NCBI GenBank assembly: GCA_011947345.1
Contig: JAAVTG010000511.1
Location: forward strand, 1 to 10,000
Length of the DNA stretch: 10,000 nt
Direction of reading: 5' to 3'
Source of the DNA: Phytophthora quininea
Lineage: Eukaryota; Oomycota; Peronosporomycetes; Peronosporales; Peronosporaceae
In this document: positions 1-6,945 of the stretch, piece by piece
How positions within the stretch are numbered: the stretch's first letter is position 1
Layout of the letters: each line of letters begins with the position of its first letter
Made by a program: the position numbers and the translations under genes
The notes under the pieces: generated by a model
The model's database searches: none
What the model was told of the DNA's origin: nothing
What the model saw: the letters and a program-made list of their open reading frames with translations, nothing else

Positions 1-165
1 AAACCCTAAACCCCAAACCCAAACCCTAAACCCTAAACCCTAAACCCAACCCTAAACCCTAAACCCTAAACCCTAAACCCTAAACCCTAAACCCTAAACC
101 CTAAACCCTAAACCCTAAACCCTAAACCCTAAACCCTAAACCCTAAACCCTAAACCCTAAACCCT
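1..165 (-). repeat. Telomere, CCCTAAA/TTTAGGG array
   Basis: Twenty-four consecutive repeats, 20 of them canonical AAACCCT. The variants are AAACCCC at 8-14, AAACCC at 15-20 and 42-47, and AACCCT at 48-53; from 54 to 165 the 7-bp period is unbroken. The C-rich strand reads inward, so the left edge is the chromosome terminus and the G-rich strand is the minus strand. TTTAGGG is the telomerase product in most plants, many green algae, oomycetes and some apicomplexans. The array ends sharply at 165 and gives way to CA-rich satellite. Confidence 0.97.
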
Positions 166-338
166 ACACTCTACAACACTCAAACCCTACAACACTCACA
201 CTCCACACACACTCACACTCCACACATACTCACACTCACACTCCACACACACCCACACTCCACACAAACTCACTCTCCACACACACTCACACTCTATACA
301 CACTCACACTCTACAACACTCACACTCTACAACACACT

Positions 339-707
339 CACCCTCTCACATACTCATACTTTACACACACTTATACTCTACAACACTCACAATTCACACA
401 CACTCACTCCACACACACTCACCCTCTCACATACTCTCACTCTACACACACTTACACTCTATACACACTCACACTCCACACACACTCACACTCTATACAC
501 ACTCACACTCCACACACACTCACCCTCTCACATACACATCTTCACCCTCTCACATACTCATACTTTACACACACTTATACTCTACAACACTCACAATTCA
601 CACACACTCACACTCCACACACACTCACCTCTCACATACTCTCACCCTACACACACTTACACTCTATACACACTCACACTCCACACACACTCACACTCTA
701 CACATAC
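339..707. repeat. Direct duplication of ~165 bp inside the satellite
   Basis: The stretch starting at about 339 (CACCCTCTCACATACTCATA) recurs from about 543 at an offset of about 204 bp. The two copies run in register for about 165 bp, through CTTATACTCTACAACACTCA and CAATTCACACACACTCAC, differing by a few substitutions and small indels. This larger duplication sits on top of the basic short period and points to unequal exchange or slippage inside the satellite. Confidence 0.75.
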
Positions 708-779
708 ACATACTCACACTCTACAACACTCACACTCTACACACCCTCACACTCTACAACACTCATACTCCACACACAC

Positions 780-1040
780 TCACACTCTATACACACTACA
801 CACTCCACACACACTCACACTCTATACACACTACACACTCCACACACACTCACACTCTATACACATTACACACTCCACACACACTCACACTTCACACACA
901 CTCACACTCTATACACATTACACACTCCACACACACTCACACTCCACACACACACACTCTATATACACACTACACACTCCACACACACTCACACTCTATA
1001 CACATTACACACTCCACACACACTCACACTCCACACACAC
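780..1040. repeat. 35-bp higher-order repeat block
   Basis: The landmark CTCTAT recurs at 785, 820 and 855 with exactly 35-bp spacing. It then recurs at 907 after an extra ~17-bp half unit. Each period combines CACTCCACACACACTCACA with CTCTATACACA(C/T)TACA. The half-unit step supports a basic monomer near 17-18 bp and a 35-bp dimer. Later copies switch the link from ACACTACAC to ACATTACAC, a variant that has spread to neighbouring copies. Confidence 0.75.
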
Positions 1041-1060
1041 TCACATACACATTCTCACAC

Positions 1061-1507
1061 TCTTTTACACTTACTCTCTATTTACACTCACAAATACTTA
1101 CACTCACTCATACTTACACTCACACTATACATACACTTCTCTTTACCACAAACATCCATACTCTACATACACTCATACACTCTCACACACAAACATCCAT
1201 CATTTTTCTTTAATCTTCTATTACTCAAACTTTCTCTATTCCTTCCTCAACTCCTTTTTTTCTCTTTTCACACACTCTTATCTTACACACTCATACTTTA
1301 CACTACACTCATTCATTCTCTACATACTTTTTCTTTAAATATTCCTATTTCACATACTCATTCTTCTCTATACAATATCTACATATCTACTCTTACACAC
1401 CTCATACACTTACACCTATATACACTCTTACACTATTATATACTATCCATACTCTCCACACACATCTTCTTCTTCTCATTTTTCCAATTTACCAACCAAC
1501 TCTACCA
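1061..1507. other. G-free C/T/A low-complexity tract, no gene seen
   Basis: The clear satellite period fades here into irregular pyrimidine-rich and TACAC-rich sequence with runs such as CTCCTTTTTTTCTC. There is still not one G on the + strand. No long open frame, RNA gene or crisp repeat is visible. It looks like decayed satellite that has kept the strand bias, linking the CA repeats to the first long subtelomeric unit, whose leader resembles it in base use. Confidence 0.7.
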
Positions 1508-1827
1508 AATCATTCAAATCACCTTTCCGATCAATCCCAATCCATCTCATTATAATCAACTATTATCATTCTTTTCTTTTTTCTTTCACTCCTACTCTAT
1601 CTTTCTCATTCACCTATCACCAAATCATACTATTTACACTTTCATTTTACTCAAACCATATACTACGAACACGCCAACACGAACACATCCATACACAATA
1701 ACACGCATTCTCTGCATACATTCCCACTCTACACACGCATATTCGACACCTACTCCTACTCTACACAAGCGTACACTCACTCACCTTCATACGATTCCCA
1801 ATACCACTCTCGCACGCATAGTCATCC

Positions 1828-2145
1828 ATGACCTGTTTCCACTACTTCTTATTGATCCTCGTTTCAGTAACTAGTCTACATACCTTTTTGTCGTTCCCAT
1901 ACTCACATCTATATATGATACAACACGCTTATGCTACACATATTCTCCCTCGACAACACACTTCTCGACCTCCAATTATACTCTACACACACTCGTACTA
2001 TACAAACATTCAACCCTACATACGCACATTCAGTTGCTACACATATTCCGACCTTACACACCATTTGTCTCATAATCACAGACTCAAGGACGTACTTTCA
2101 TTATGTTCTTCGTTGAGTCCCGCCAGCAAGTTCACCTTGCGTTGA
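1828..2145 (+). CDS. Doubtful 105-codon frame, leader frame of unit 1
   Basis: An ATG-initiated frame in the G-poor half of unit 1. Residues 1-30 are hydrophobic (start MTCFHYFLLILVSVTS) and could pass for a signal peptide or membrane anchor. The rest is rich in H, Y, T and S, as expected from translating CA/TA-rich DNA. The same frame is present in unit 2 (3193-3510, one F-to-L change) and unit 4 (5645-5989, extended to 114 codons). In unit 3 it is broken by a T-run indel near 4479, leaving an 85-codon remnant. Most codon differences between the unit 1 and unit 4 versions change the amino acid, which does not suggest purifying selection. It matches no protein family I recognise and is probably not a gene. 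Confidence 0.12.
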   Translation: MTCFHYFLLILVSVTSLHTFLSFPYSHLYMIQHAYATHILPRQHTSRPPIILYTHSYYTNIQPYIRTFSCYTYSDLTHHLSHNHRLKDVLSLCSSLSPASKFTLR

Positions 2146-2207
2146 AACATATCTCTTCACTCTTTCGATTGAGTCGGGCGTACGATGCCTGCAATGGCTT
2201 TGTGAAC

Positions 2208-2700
2208 GCTCATTGGCGGATGCACCAGTTTCTGTCGCTGCAAACTATCACCATCTTCTTCCCCACATACGAAAACGTAGTCTCCCACGTTTTCATCCCA
2301 ATCCAGTAATTCCGGCCATAGCTATCCTTCCCGACGCTGATTGGGTGATGGGCCTGTCTCTGTCTTTTCACACTATCACCATCTTCTTCCCCGTATATGA
2401 AAGCGTCGTCCCCTACGTTTTCAGCCGAAACCGGTATGTACAGCCGCAGCAATCGTTCCTGATCGCTGATTGGATGATGGGCCTGTCTCTGTCACATGGG
2501 ACTATCACCATCATGTTCTCCGTATATGAAAACATACTTTCACAAGTTTCCAGCCCAATCGATGGAGTACAACCGTTGGTATCGTTGCGGATCGCTGATT
2601 GGCGGATGCGCCTGTTTCTGCTCGCTCAGAGTATCACCATCCTGTTCGCCATACTGAAAACCCCAGTTACACTTAGTTTCATTATGCTGTGATCAGTATT
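2208..2700. repeat. 129-bp module array in unit 1 (4 modules)
   Basis: Modules start at 2208, 2336, 2465 and 2594, spaced 128, 129 and 129 bp. Each opens with GCT(C/G)ATTGG followed by a GATG word, then a conserved CACCATC and a TA(C/T)GAAA core, then a TTTCA(T/G)CC word. Because 129 is 43 codons, frames run on from module to module. Read from 2213 (a TTG codon), 159 codons stay open to 2692, with a repeating A-D-W, T-I-T-I and Y-E pattern. The 128-bp first step shifts frame, so module 1 is not read in the same phase as the rest. Confidence 0.85.
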
Positions 2701-2867
2701 ACCGTCAGTATCGTCTGATAACCGAAAATAGTGTGTCGAGTAGTACTAACTTGGGTGCTAAAAGCAGCGCGCTACAGGAATAAACAGCAGCAAAAGCCCA
2801 AAATAGAGCCCATAACGCGACGTCATTTTAGTGCGATACATATGTAGCGCCGACCATATATATATAG
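2695..2867. repeat. Conserved unit end block (unit 1 copy)
   Basis: About 170 bp repeated with few changes at the end of all four units (about 4058-4234, 5283-5459 and 6768-6945). Shared words in order: GATC(A/C)GTATTACCGTCAG, GAGTAGTACTAACTTGGG, GCGCGCTACAGGAATAAAC, GCCCATAACGCGACGTCATT, the palindrome ACATATGT, then CGACCATATATATATAG. It is the least variable part of the unit and the boundary at which the next leader is joined, also where the leader is deleted. It could be a recombination-prone or protein-bound segment; that is inference. Confidence 0.7.
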
Positions 2868-3192
2868 AATCATTCCAATCACCTTTCCTATTAATCCCAA
2901 CCCATCTCATTATAATCAACTATTATCATTCTTTTCTTCTTTTTTTTCTTTCACTCCCACTCTATCTTTCTCATGTACCTATCACCAAATCATACTATTG
3001 ACACGTTCATTTTACTCAAACCATATACTACCAACACGCAAACACGAACACATCCATACACAATAACACGCATTCTCTGCATACATTCCCACTCTACACA
3101 CGCATATTCGACACCTACTCCTACTCTACACAAGCGTACACTCACTCACCTTCATACGATTCCCAATACCACTCTCGCACGCATAGTCATCC

Positions 3193-3510
3193 ATGACCTG
3201 TTTCCACTACTTATTATTGATCCTCGTTTCAGTAACTAGTCTACATACCTTTTTGTCGTTCCCATACTCACATCTATATATGATACAACACGCTTATGCT
3301 ACACATATTCTCCCTCGACAACACACTTCTCGACCTCCAATTATACTCTACACACACTCGTACTATACAAACATTCAACCCTACATACGCACATTCAGTT
3401 GCTACACATATTCCGACCTTACACACCATTTGTCTCATAATCACAGACTCAAGGACGTACTTTCATTATGTTCTTCGTTGAGTCCCGCCAGCAAGTTCAC
3501 CTTGCGTTGA
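3193..3510 (+). CDS. Doubtful 105-codon frame, leader frame of unit 2
   Basis: Second copy of the leader frame, nearly identical to the one at 1828-2145. The only residue change noted is at position 7 (L for F). It keeps the hydrophobic N-terminus and the basic, serine-rich C-terminal end (SLSPASKFTLR). The frame closes in the conserved linker, before the 129-bp modules. Near-identity to the unit 1 copy reflects recent duplication of the DNA, so it is not independent support for coding. Confidence 0.12.
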   Translation: MTCFHYLLLILVSVTSLHTFLSFPYSHLYMIQHAYATHILPRQHTSRPPIILYTHSYYTNIQPYIRTFSCYTYSDLTHHLSHNHRLKDVLSLCSSLSPASKFTLR

Positions 3511-3573
3511 AACATATCTCTTCACTCTTTCGATTGAGTCGGGCGTACGATGCCTGCAATGGCTTTTGTGAAC

Positions 3574-4060
3574 GCTCATTGGCGGATGCACCAGTTTCTG
3601 TCGCTGCAAACTATCACCATCTTCTTCCCCTCATACGAAAACGTAGTCTCCCAAGTTCTCATCCTAAACGGGATAAGCGGCCGTAATGAACCTTACTGAT
3701 CGTTGATTTGTTGACAGGCCTGTCTCTATCACTTCGCAGTGTCACCATTGTGTTCCTCATATACAAACACGTGATTCTCCAAGGTTTTAGTCGAAGCAGG
3801 TGTGTGCCACCGTAGATACCGTTGCTACTCGCTGATTGGATGATGGGCCTGTCTCTGTCACATGGGACTATCACCATCGTGTTCCCCGTATATGAAAGCA
3901 TACTTCCCCAAGTTTTCAGCTCAACCGGTGCAGTACAGCCGTTGTTATCGATGCTGATCGCTGATTGGCGGATGCGCCTGTTTCTGCTCGCTCAGAGTAT
4001 CCCCATCATGTTCGCCATACTGAATAACCCAGCTACACTTCGTTTCATTATGCTGTGATC
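3574..4060. repeat. 129-bp module array in unit 2 (4 modules)
   Basis: Module starts are 3574, 3702, 3831 and 3960. Module 2 is a divergent type (GTTGATTTGTTGACAGGCC) not present in unit 1. The last module carries the GCGGATGCGCCTGTTTCTGC variant that closes every array. An open frame at 3822-4058 covers the last two modules and ends at the same TGA as the frames in units 1 and 4. Both strands are poor in stops here, so openness alone is weak evidence for coding. Confidence 0.85.
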
Positions 4061-4478
4061 AGTATTACCGTCAGTATCGTCTGATAACCGAAAGTAGTGT
4101 ATCGAGTAGTACTAACTTGGGCGCTAAAAAGCAGCGCGCTACAGGAATAAACAGCAGCAAAAGCCCAAAATAGAGCCCATAACGCGACGTCATTTTAGTG
4201 CGATACATATGTAGCGCCGACCATATATATATAGTTCATGACTCAAACCATATACTACGAACACACAAACACGAACACATCCATACACAATAACACGCAT
4301 TCTCTGCATACATTCCCACTCTACACACGCATATTCGACACCTACTCCTACTCTACACAAGCGTACACTCACTCACCTTCATACGATTCCCAATACCACT
4401 CTCGCACGCATAGTCATCCATGACCTGTTTCCACTACTTCTTATTGATCCTCGTTTCAGTAACTAGTCTACATACCTT

Positions 4479-4736
4479 TTGTCGTTCCCATACTCACATC
4501 TATATATGATACAACACGCTTATTCGACACATATTCTCCCTCGACAACAGACTTCCCAACCTCCAATTATACGCTGCATACACTCGCACTATACAAACAT
4601 TCAAACCTACATACGCACATTCAGTTGCTACACATATTCCGACCTTACACACGATTTGTCTCATAATCACAGACTCAAGGACGTACTTTCATTATGTTCT
4701 TCGTTGAGTCCCGCCAGCAAGTTCACCTTGCGTTGA
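4479..4736 (+). pseudogene. Broken copy of the leader frame in unit 3
   Basis: A T-run at about 4475-4478 is one base shorter than in the other units (CCTTTTGTCG against CCTTTTTGTCG). This separates the ATG and hydrophobic start from the rest. What remains open is an 85-codon frame that needs a non-ATG start (TTG). If the leader frame were ever a gene this copy is dead. If it is chance, this is simply a neutral indel. No functional claim is made. Confidence 0.2.
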
Positions 4737-4799
4737 AACATATCTCTTCACTCTTTCGATTGAGTCGGGCGTACGATGCCTGCAATGGCTTTTGTGAAC

Positions 4800-5285
4800 G
4801 CTCATTGGCGGATGCACCAGTTTCTGTCGCTGCAAACTATCACCATCTTCTTCCCCTCATACGAAAACGTAGTCTCCCAAGTTCTCATCCTAAACGGGAT
4901 AAGCGGCCGTAATGAACCTTACTGATCGTTGATTTGTTGACAGGCCTGTCTCTATCACTTCGCAGTGTCACCATTGTGTTCCTCATATACAAACACGTGA
5001 TTCTCCAAGGTTTTAGTCGAAGCAGGTGTGTGCCACCGTAGATACCGTTGCTACTCGCTGATTGGATGATGGGCCTGTCTCTGTCACATGGGACTATCAC
5101 CATCGTGTTCCCCGTATATGAAAGCATACTTCCCAAGTTTTCAGCTCAACCGGTGCAGTACAGCCGTTGTTATCGATGCTGATCGCTGATTGGCGGATGC
5201 GCCTGTTTCTGCTCGCTCAGAGTATCCCCATCATGTTCGCCATACTGAATAACCCAGCTACACTTCGTTTCATTATGCTGTGATC
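4800..5285. repeat. 129-bp module array in unit 3 (4 modules)
   Basis: Module starts are 4800, 4928, 5057 and 5185. The order and sequence match unit 2 almost exactly, except that the third module has lost one C (CTTCCCAAG against CTTCCCCAAG). This puts the last module out of phase and breaks the two-module frame that is open in unit 2. Such a break in so recent a copy argues against selection on that frame. Confidence 0.85.
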
Positions 5286-5644
5286 AGTATTACCGTCAGT
5301 ATCGTCTGATAACCGAAAGTAGTGTATCGAGTAGTACTAACTTGGGCGCTAAAAAGCAGCGCGCTACAGGAATAAACAGCAGCAAAAGCCCAAAATAGAG
5401 CCCATAACGCGACGTCATTTTAGTGCGATACATATGTAGCGCCGACCATATATATATAGTTCATGACTCAAACCATATACTACGAACACACAAACACGAA
5501 CACATCCATACACAATAACACGCATTCTCTGCATACATTCCCACTCTACACACGCATATTCGACACCTACTCCTACTCTACACAAGCGTACACTCACTCA
5601 CCTTCATACGATTCCCAATACCACTCTCGCACGCATAGTCATCC

Positions 5645-5989
5645 ATGACCTGTTTCCACTACTTCTTATTGATCCTCGTTTCAGTAACTAGTCTACATAC
5701 CTTTTTGTCGTTCCCATACTCACATCTATATATGATACAACACGCTTATTCGACACATATTCTCCCTCGACAACAGACTTCCCAACCTCCAATTATACGC
5801 TGCATACACTCGCACTATACAAACATTCAAACCTACATACGCACATTCAGTTGCTACACATATTCCGACCTTACACACGATTTGTCTCATAATCACAGAC
5901 TCAAGGACGTACTTTCATTATGTTCTTCGTTGAGTCCCGCCAGCAAGTTCACCTTGCGTCGAAACATATCTTTTCACTGTATCGATTGA
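5645..5989 (+). CDS. Doubtful 114-codon frame, leader frame of unit 4
   Basis: The most divergent intact copy of the leader frame. The hydrophobic start is unchanged. Between about residues 36 and 60 it differs from the unit 1 version by H-Q, R-Q, L-R, Y-C, T-I, Y-H and P-T changes, with only one silent change seen in that stretch. A T-to-C change in the linker (TTGA to TCGA, 5960) removes the stop used in the other copies and adds nine residues. Drift of this sort is expected of non-coding satellite. It is listed because it is ATG-initiated and recurrent. Confidence 0.1.
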   Translation: MTCFHYFLLILVSVTSLHTFLSFPYSHLYMIQHAYSTHILPRQQTSQPPIIRCIHSHYTNIQTYIRTFSCYTYSDLTHDLSHNHRLKDVLSLCSSLSPASKFTLRRNISFHCID

Positions 5990-6025
5990 GTCGGGCGTAC
6001 GATGCCTGCAATGGCGTCTGTGAAC

Positions 6026-6775
6026 GCTCATTGGCGGATGCACCAGTTTCTGTCGCTGCAAACGATCACCATCTTCTTCCCCACATACGAAAACGTAGTC
6101 TCCCAAGTTCTCATCCCAAACGGGAGTAAGCGGCCGTAATGAACCTTACCGATCGTTGACTGCTTGACAGGCCTGTCTCTATCAGTTCGCAGTGTCACCA
6201 TCGTGTTCCTCATATACAAACACGTGATTCTCCAAGGTTTTAGTCGAAGCAGGTGTGTGCCACCGTAGATAACGTTGCTACTCGCTGATTGGCTGATGGG
6301 CCTGTCTATGTCACCACAGACAATCACCATCGTGTTCTCCACACATGAAAGCGTCGTCCCCTACGTTTTCATCCCAATCCGGTAATTCCGGCCATAGCTA
6401 TCCTTCCCGATCGCTGATTGGGTGATGGGCCTGTCTCTGTCTTTTCACACTATCACCATCTTCTTCCCCGAATATGAAAGCGTCGTCCCCTACGTTTTCA
6501 GCCGAAACCGGTATGTACAGCCGCAGCAATCGCTCCTGATCGCTGATTGGGTGATGGACCTGTCTCTGTCACATGGGACTGTCACCATCATGTTCTCCGT
6601 ATATGAAAACGTAGTCTCCCAAGTTTTCAGCCCAACCAGTAGAGTACAGCCGTTGTTATCGTTGCGGATCGCTGATTGGCGGATGCGCCTGTTTCTGCTC
6701 GCTCAGAGTATCACCATCATGTTCGCCATACTGAAAAACCCAGTTACACTTAGTTTCATTATGCTGTGATCCGTA
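6026..6775. repeat. 129-bp module array in unit 4 (6 modules)
   Basis: Six modules start at 6026, 6155, 6284, 6413, 6542 and 6671, each exactly 129 bp apart, so all are in one reading phase. Modules 1, 2 and 3 each end in an in-frame stop in that phase (TAA, TAG, TAA). Modules 4-6 are open from 6422 to 6769. This is the longest array in the window and the only one holding both the divergent module 2 type (GTTGACTGCTTGACAGGCC) and the full unit 1 series. Confidence 0.87.
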
Positions 6776-6781
6776 TTACCG

Positions 6782-6904
6782 TCAGTATCGTCTGATAACC
6801 GAAAATAGTGTATCGAGTAGTACTAACTTGGGCGCTAAAAAGCAGCGCGCTACAGGAATAAACAGCAGCAAAAGCCCAAAATAGAGCCCATAACGCGACG
6901 TCAT
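6782..6904 (-). CDS. Doubtful 40-codon hydrophobic frame in the unit end block
   Basis: On the minus strand the end block encodes a 40-residue frame from an ATG (start MTSRYGLYFGLLLLFIPVAR, ending SVIRRY). It has a hydrophobic core at residues 6-19 that would suit a signal anchor or a single membrane segment. The same 123-bp frame is intact in unit 2 (4071-4193) and unit 3 (5296-5418), with one F/L difference. It is shifted in unit 1 by the loss of one A. In unit 4 the frame is open upstream into the flank to 7054 (90 codons). Conservation follows from the DNA being recently duplicated, and a 40-codon frame is easily chance, so it is kept only as a low-probability candidate. Confidence 0.1.
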   Translation of the reverse strand: MTSRYGLYFGLLLLFIPVARCFLAPKLVLLDTLFSVIRRY

Positions 6905-6925
6905 TTTAGTGCGATACATATGTAG

Positions 6926-6945
6926 CACCGACCATATATATATAG
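6926..6945. promoter_or_regulatory. TATA-like alternating AT motif at unit end
   Basis: The unit ends in GACC followed by ATATATATATAG, preceded by the palindrome ACATATGT. The same motif closes units 1-3 (at 2854-2867, 4221-4234 and 5446-5459). Related words ATATATAGG or ATATATACG appear at about 7665, 8156 and 8509. It looks like a TATA box or an easily unwound element, but there is no transcript evidence and no gene clearly placed for it, so the regulatory label is tentative. Confidence 0.25.

Larger units (their letters stand above)
166..1060. repeat. CA-rich telomere-associated satellite
   Basis: Degenerate tandem DNA built from short blocks such as CACACTCCACACACACT, CACACTCTATACACACT and CACTCTACAACACT, each about 17-18 bp. 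The + strand contains no G anywhere in this interval, so the minus strand has no C. No open frame of note lies here. The join with the telomere passes through mixed motifs (AAACCCTAC near 183), as if the satellite grew from or recombined with telomeric DNA. It is most likely a telomere-associated repeat acting as a buffer between telomere and unique DNA; that role is inferred. Confidence 0.88.
1508..2867. repeat. Subtelomeric tandem unit 1 (1360 bp)
   Basis: First of four head-to-tail copies. It begins at AATCATTCAAATCACC, matched by the start of unit 2, and ends at CCATATATATATAG. Order: pyrimidine-rich leader (about 1508-1645), G-poor middle with many ACAC and CATAC words (to about 2040), a short conserved linker (about 2060-2207), four ~129-bp modules (2208 to about 2700), and the end block (about 2695-2867) with TACTAAC at 2744-2750. 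Its leader is of the same type as unit 2. Its modules match unit 4 more closely than units 2 and 3. The end block carries one A fewer in an A-run (near 2760) than the other units. Confidence 0.9.
2868..4234. repeat. Subtelomeric tandem unit 2 (1367 bp)
   Basis: Second copy, starting AATCATTCCAATCACC directly after the AT-alternating end of unit 1. The leader is G-free from 2868 to 2974. From about 3010 to 3540 it follows unit 1 almost base for base. From the module array onward (3574 to the end) it is nearly identical to unit 3, with one C-run length difference seen. Modules start at 3574, 3702, 3831 and 3960. TACTAAC lies at 4110-4116 and the terminal CCATATATATATAG ends at 4234. Confidence 0.9.
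4235..5459. repeat. Subtelomeric tandem unit 3 (1225 bp, leader-deleted, recombinant)
   Basis: Third copy. It lacks about 138 bp of leader (the equivalent of 2868-3005) and starts TTCATGACTCAAACC straight after the unit 2 end. Its 5' part (4235 to about 4653) is of the unit 4 type, sharing diagnostic bases such as TATTCGACACATATT. From 4734 onward it is of the unit 2 type. The switch lies within 4654-4733, where all four units agree. Modules start at 4800, 4928, 5057 and 5185. One C is missing in the third module (near 5132) relative to unit 2. TACTAAC is at 5335-5341. Confidence 0.9.
5460..6945. repeat. Subtelomeric tandem unit 4 (1486 bp, six modules)
   Basis: Fourth and most internal copy, with the same leader deletion junction as unit 3. 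It has six 129-bp modules (starts 6026, 6155, 6284, 6413, 6542 and 6671). The 261-bp length excess over unit 3 is close to two extra modules. Modules 2 and 3 resemble the second and third of units 2 and 3, while modules 4-6 resemble the last three of unit 1, so this copy holds both module sets. TACTAAC is at 6821-6827. The array ends at CCATATATATATAG, after which base composition changes abruptly. Confidence 0.9.

Noticed and set aside
166..1060. Possible CRISPR-like array from short regular repeats near the telomere
   Set aside because: There are no unique spacers. The repeats are contiguous, degenerate satellite beside a eukaryotic telomere.
2210..2452. Minus-strand frames across the modules (also at 3659-3901, 4885-5136 and 6028-6342) with a repeating M-V-I-V and D-R-D-R-P pattern
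   Set aside because: They are the antisense of the 129-bp modules, which are stop-poor on both strands. Frame lengths vary between copies and no motif or start context supports them.
4190..4372. Minus-strand 60-codon frame at unit junctions (also 5415-5597), rich in V, R, C and Y
   Set aside because: It is the reverse complement of the CA-rich leader plus the end block and is present only where the leader deletion joins them. Its low-complexity composition follows from the DNA.
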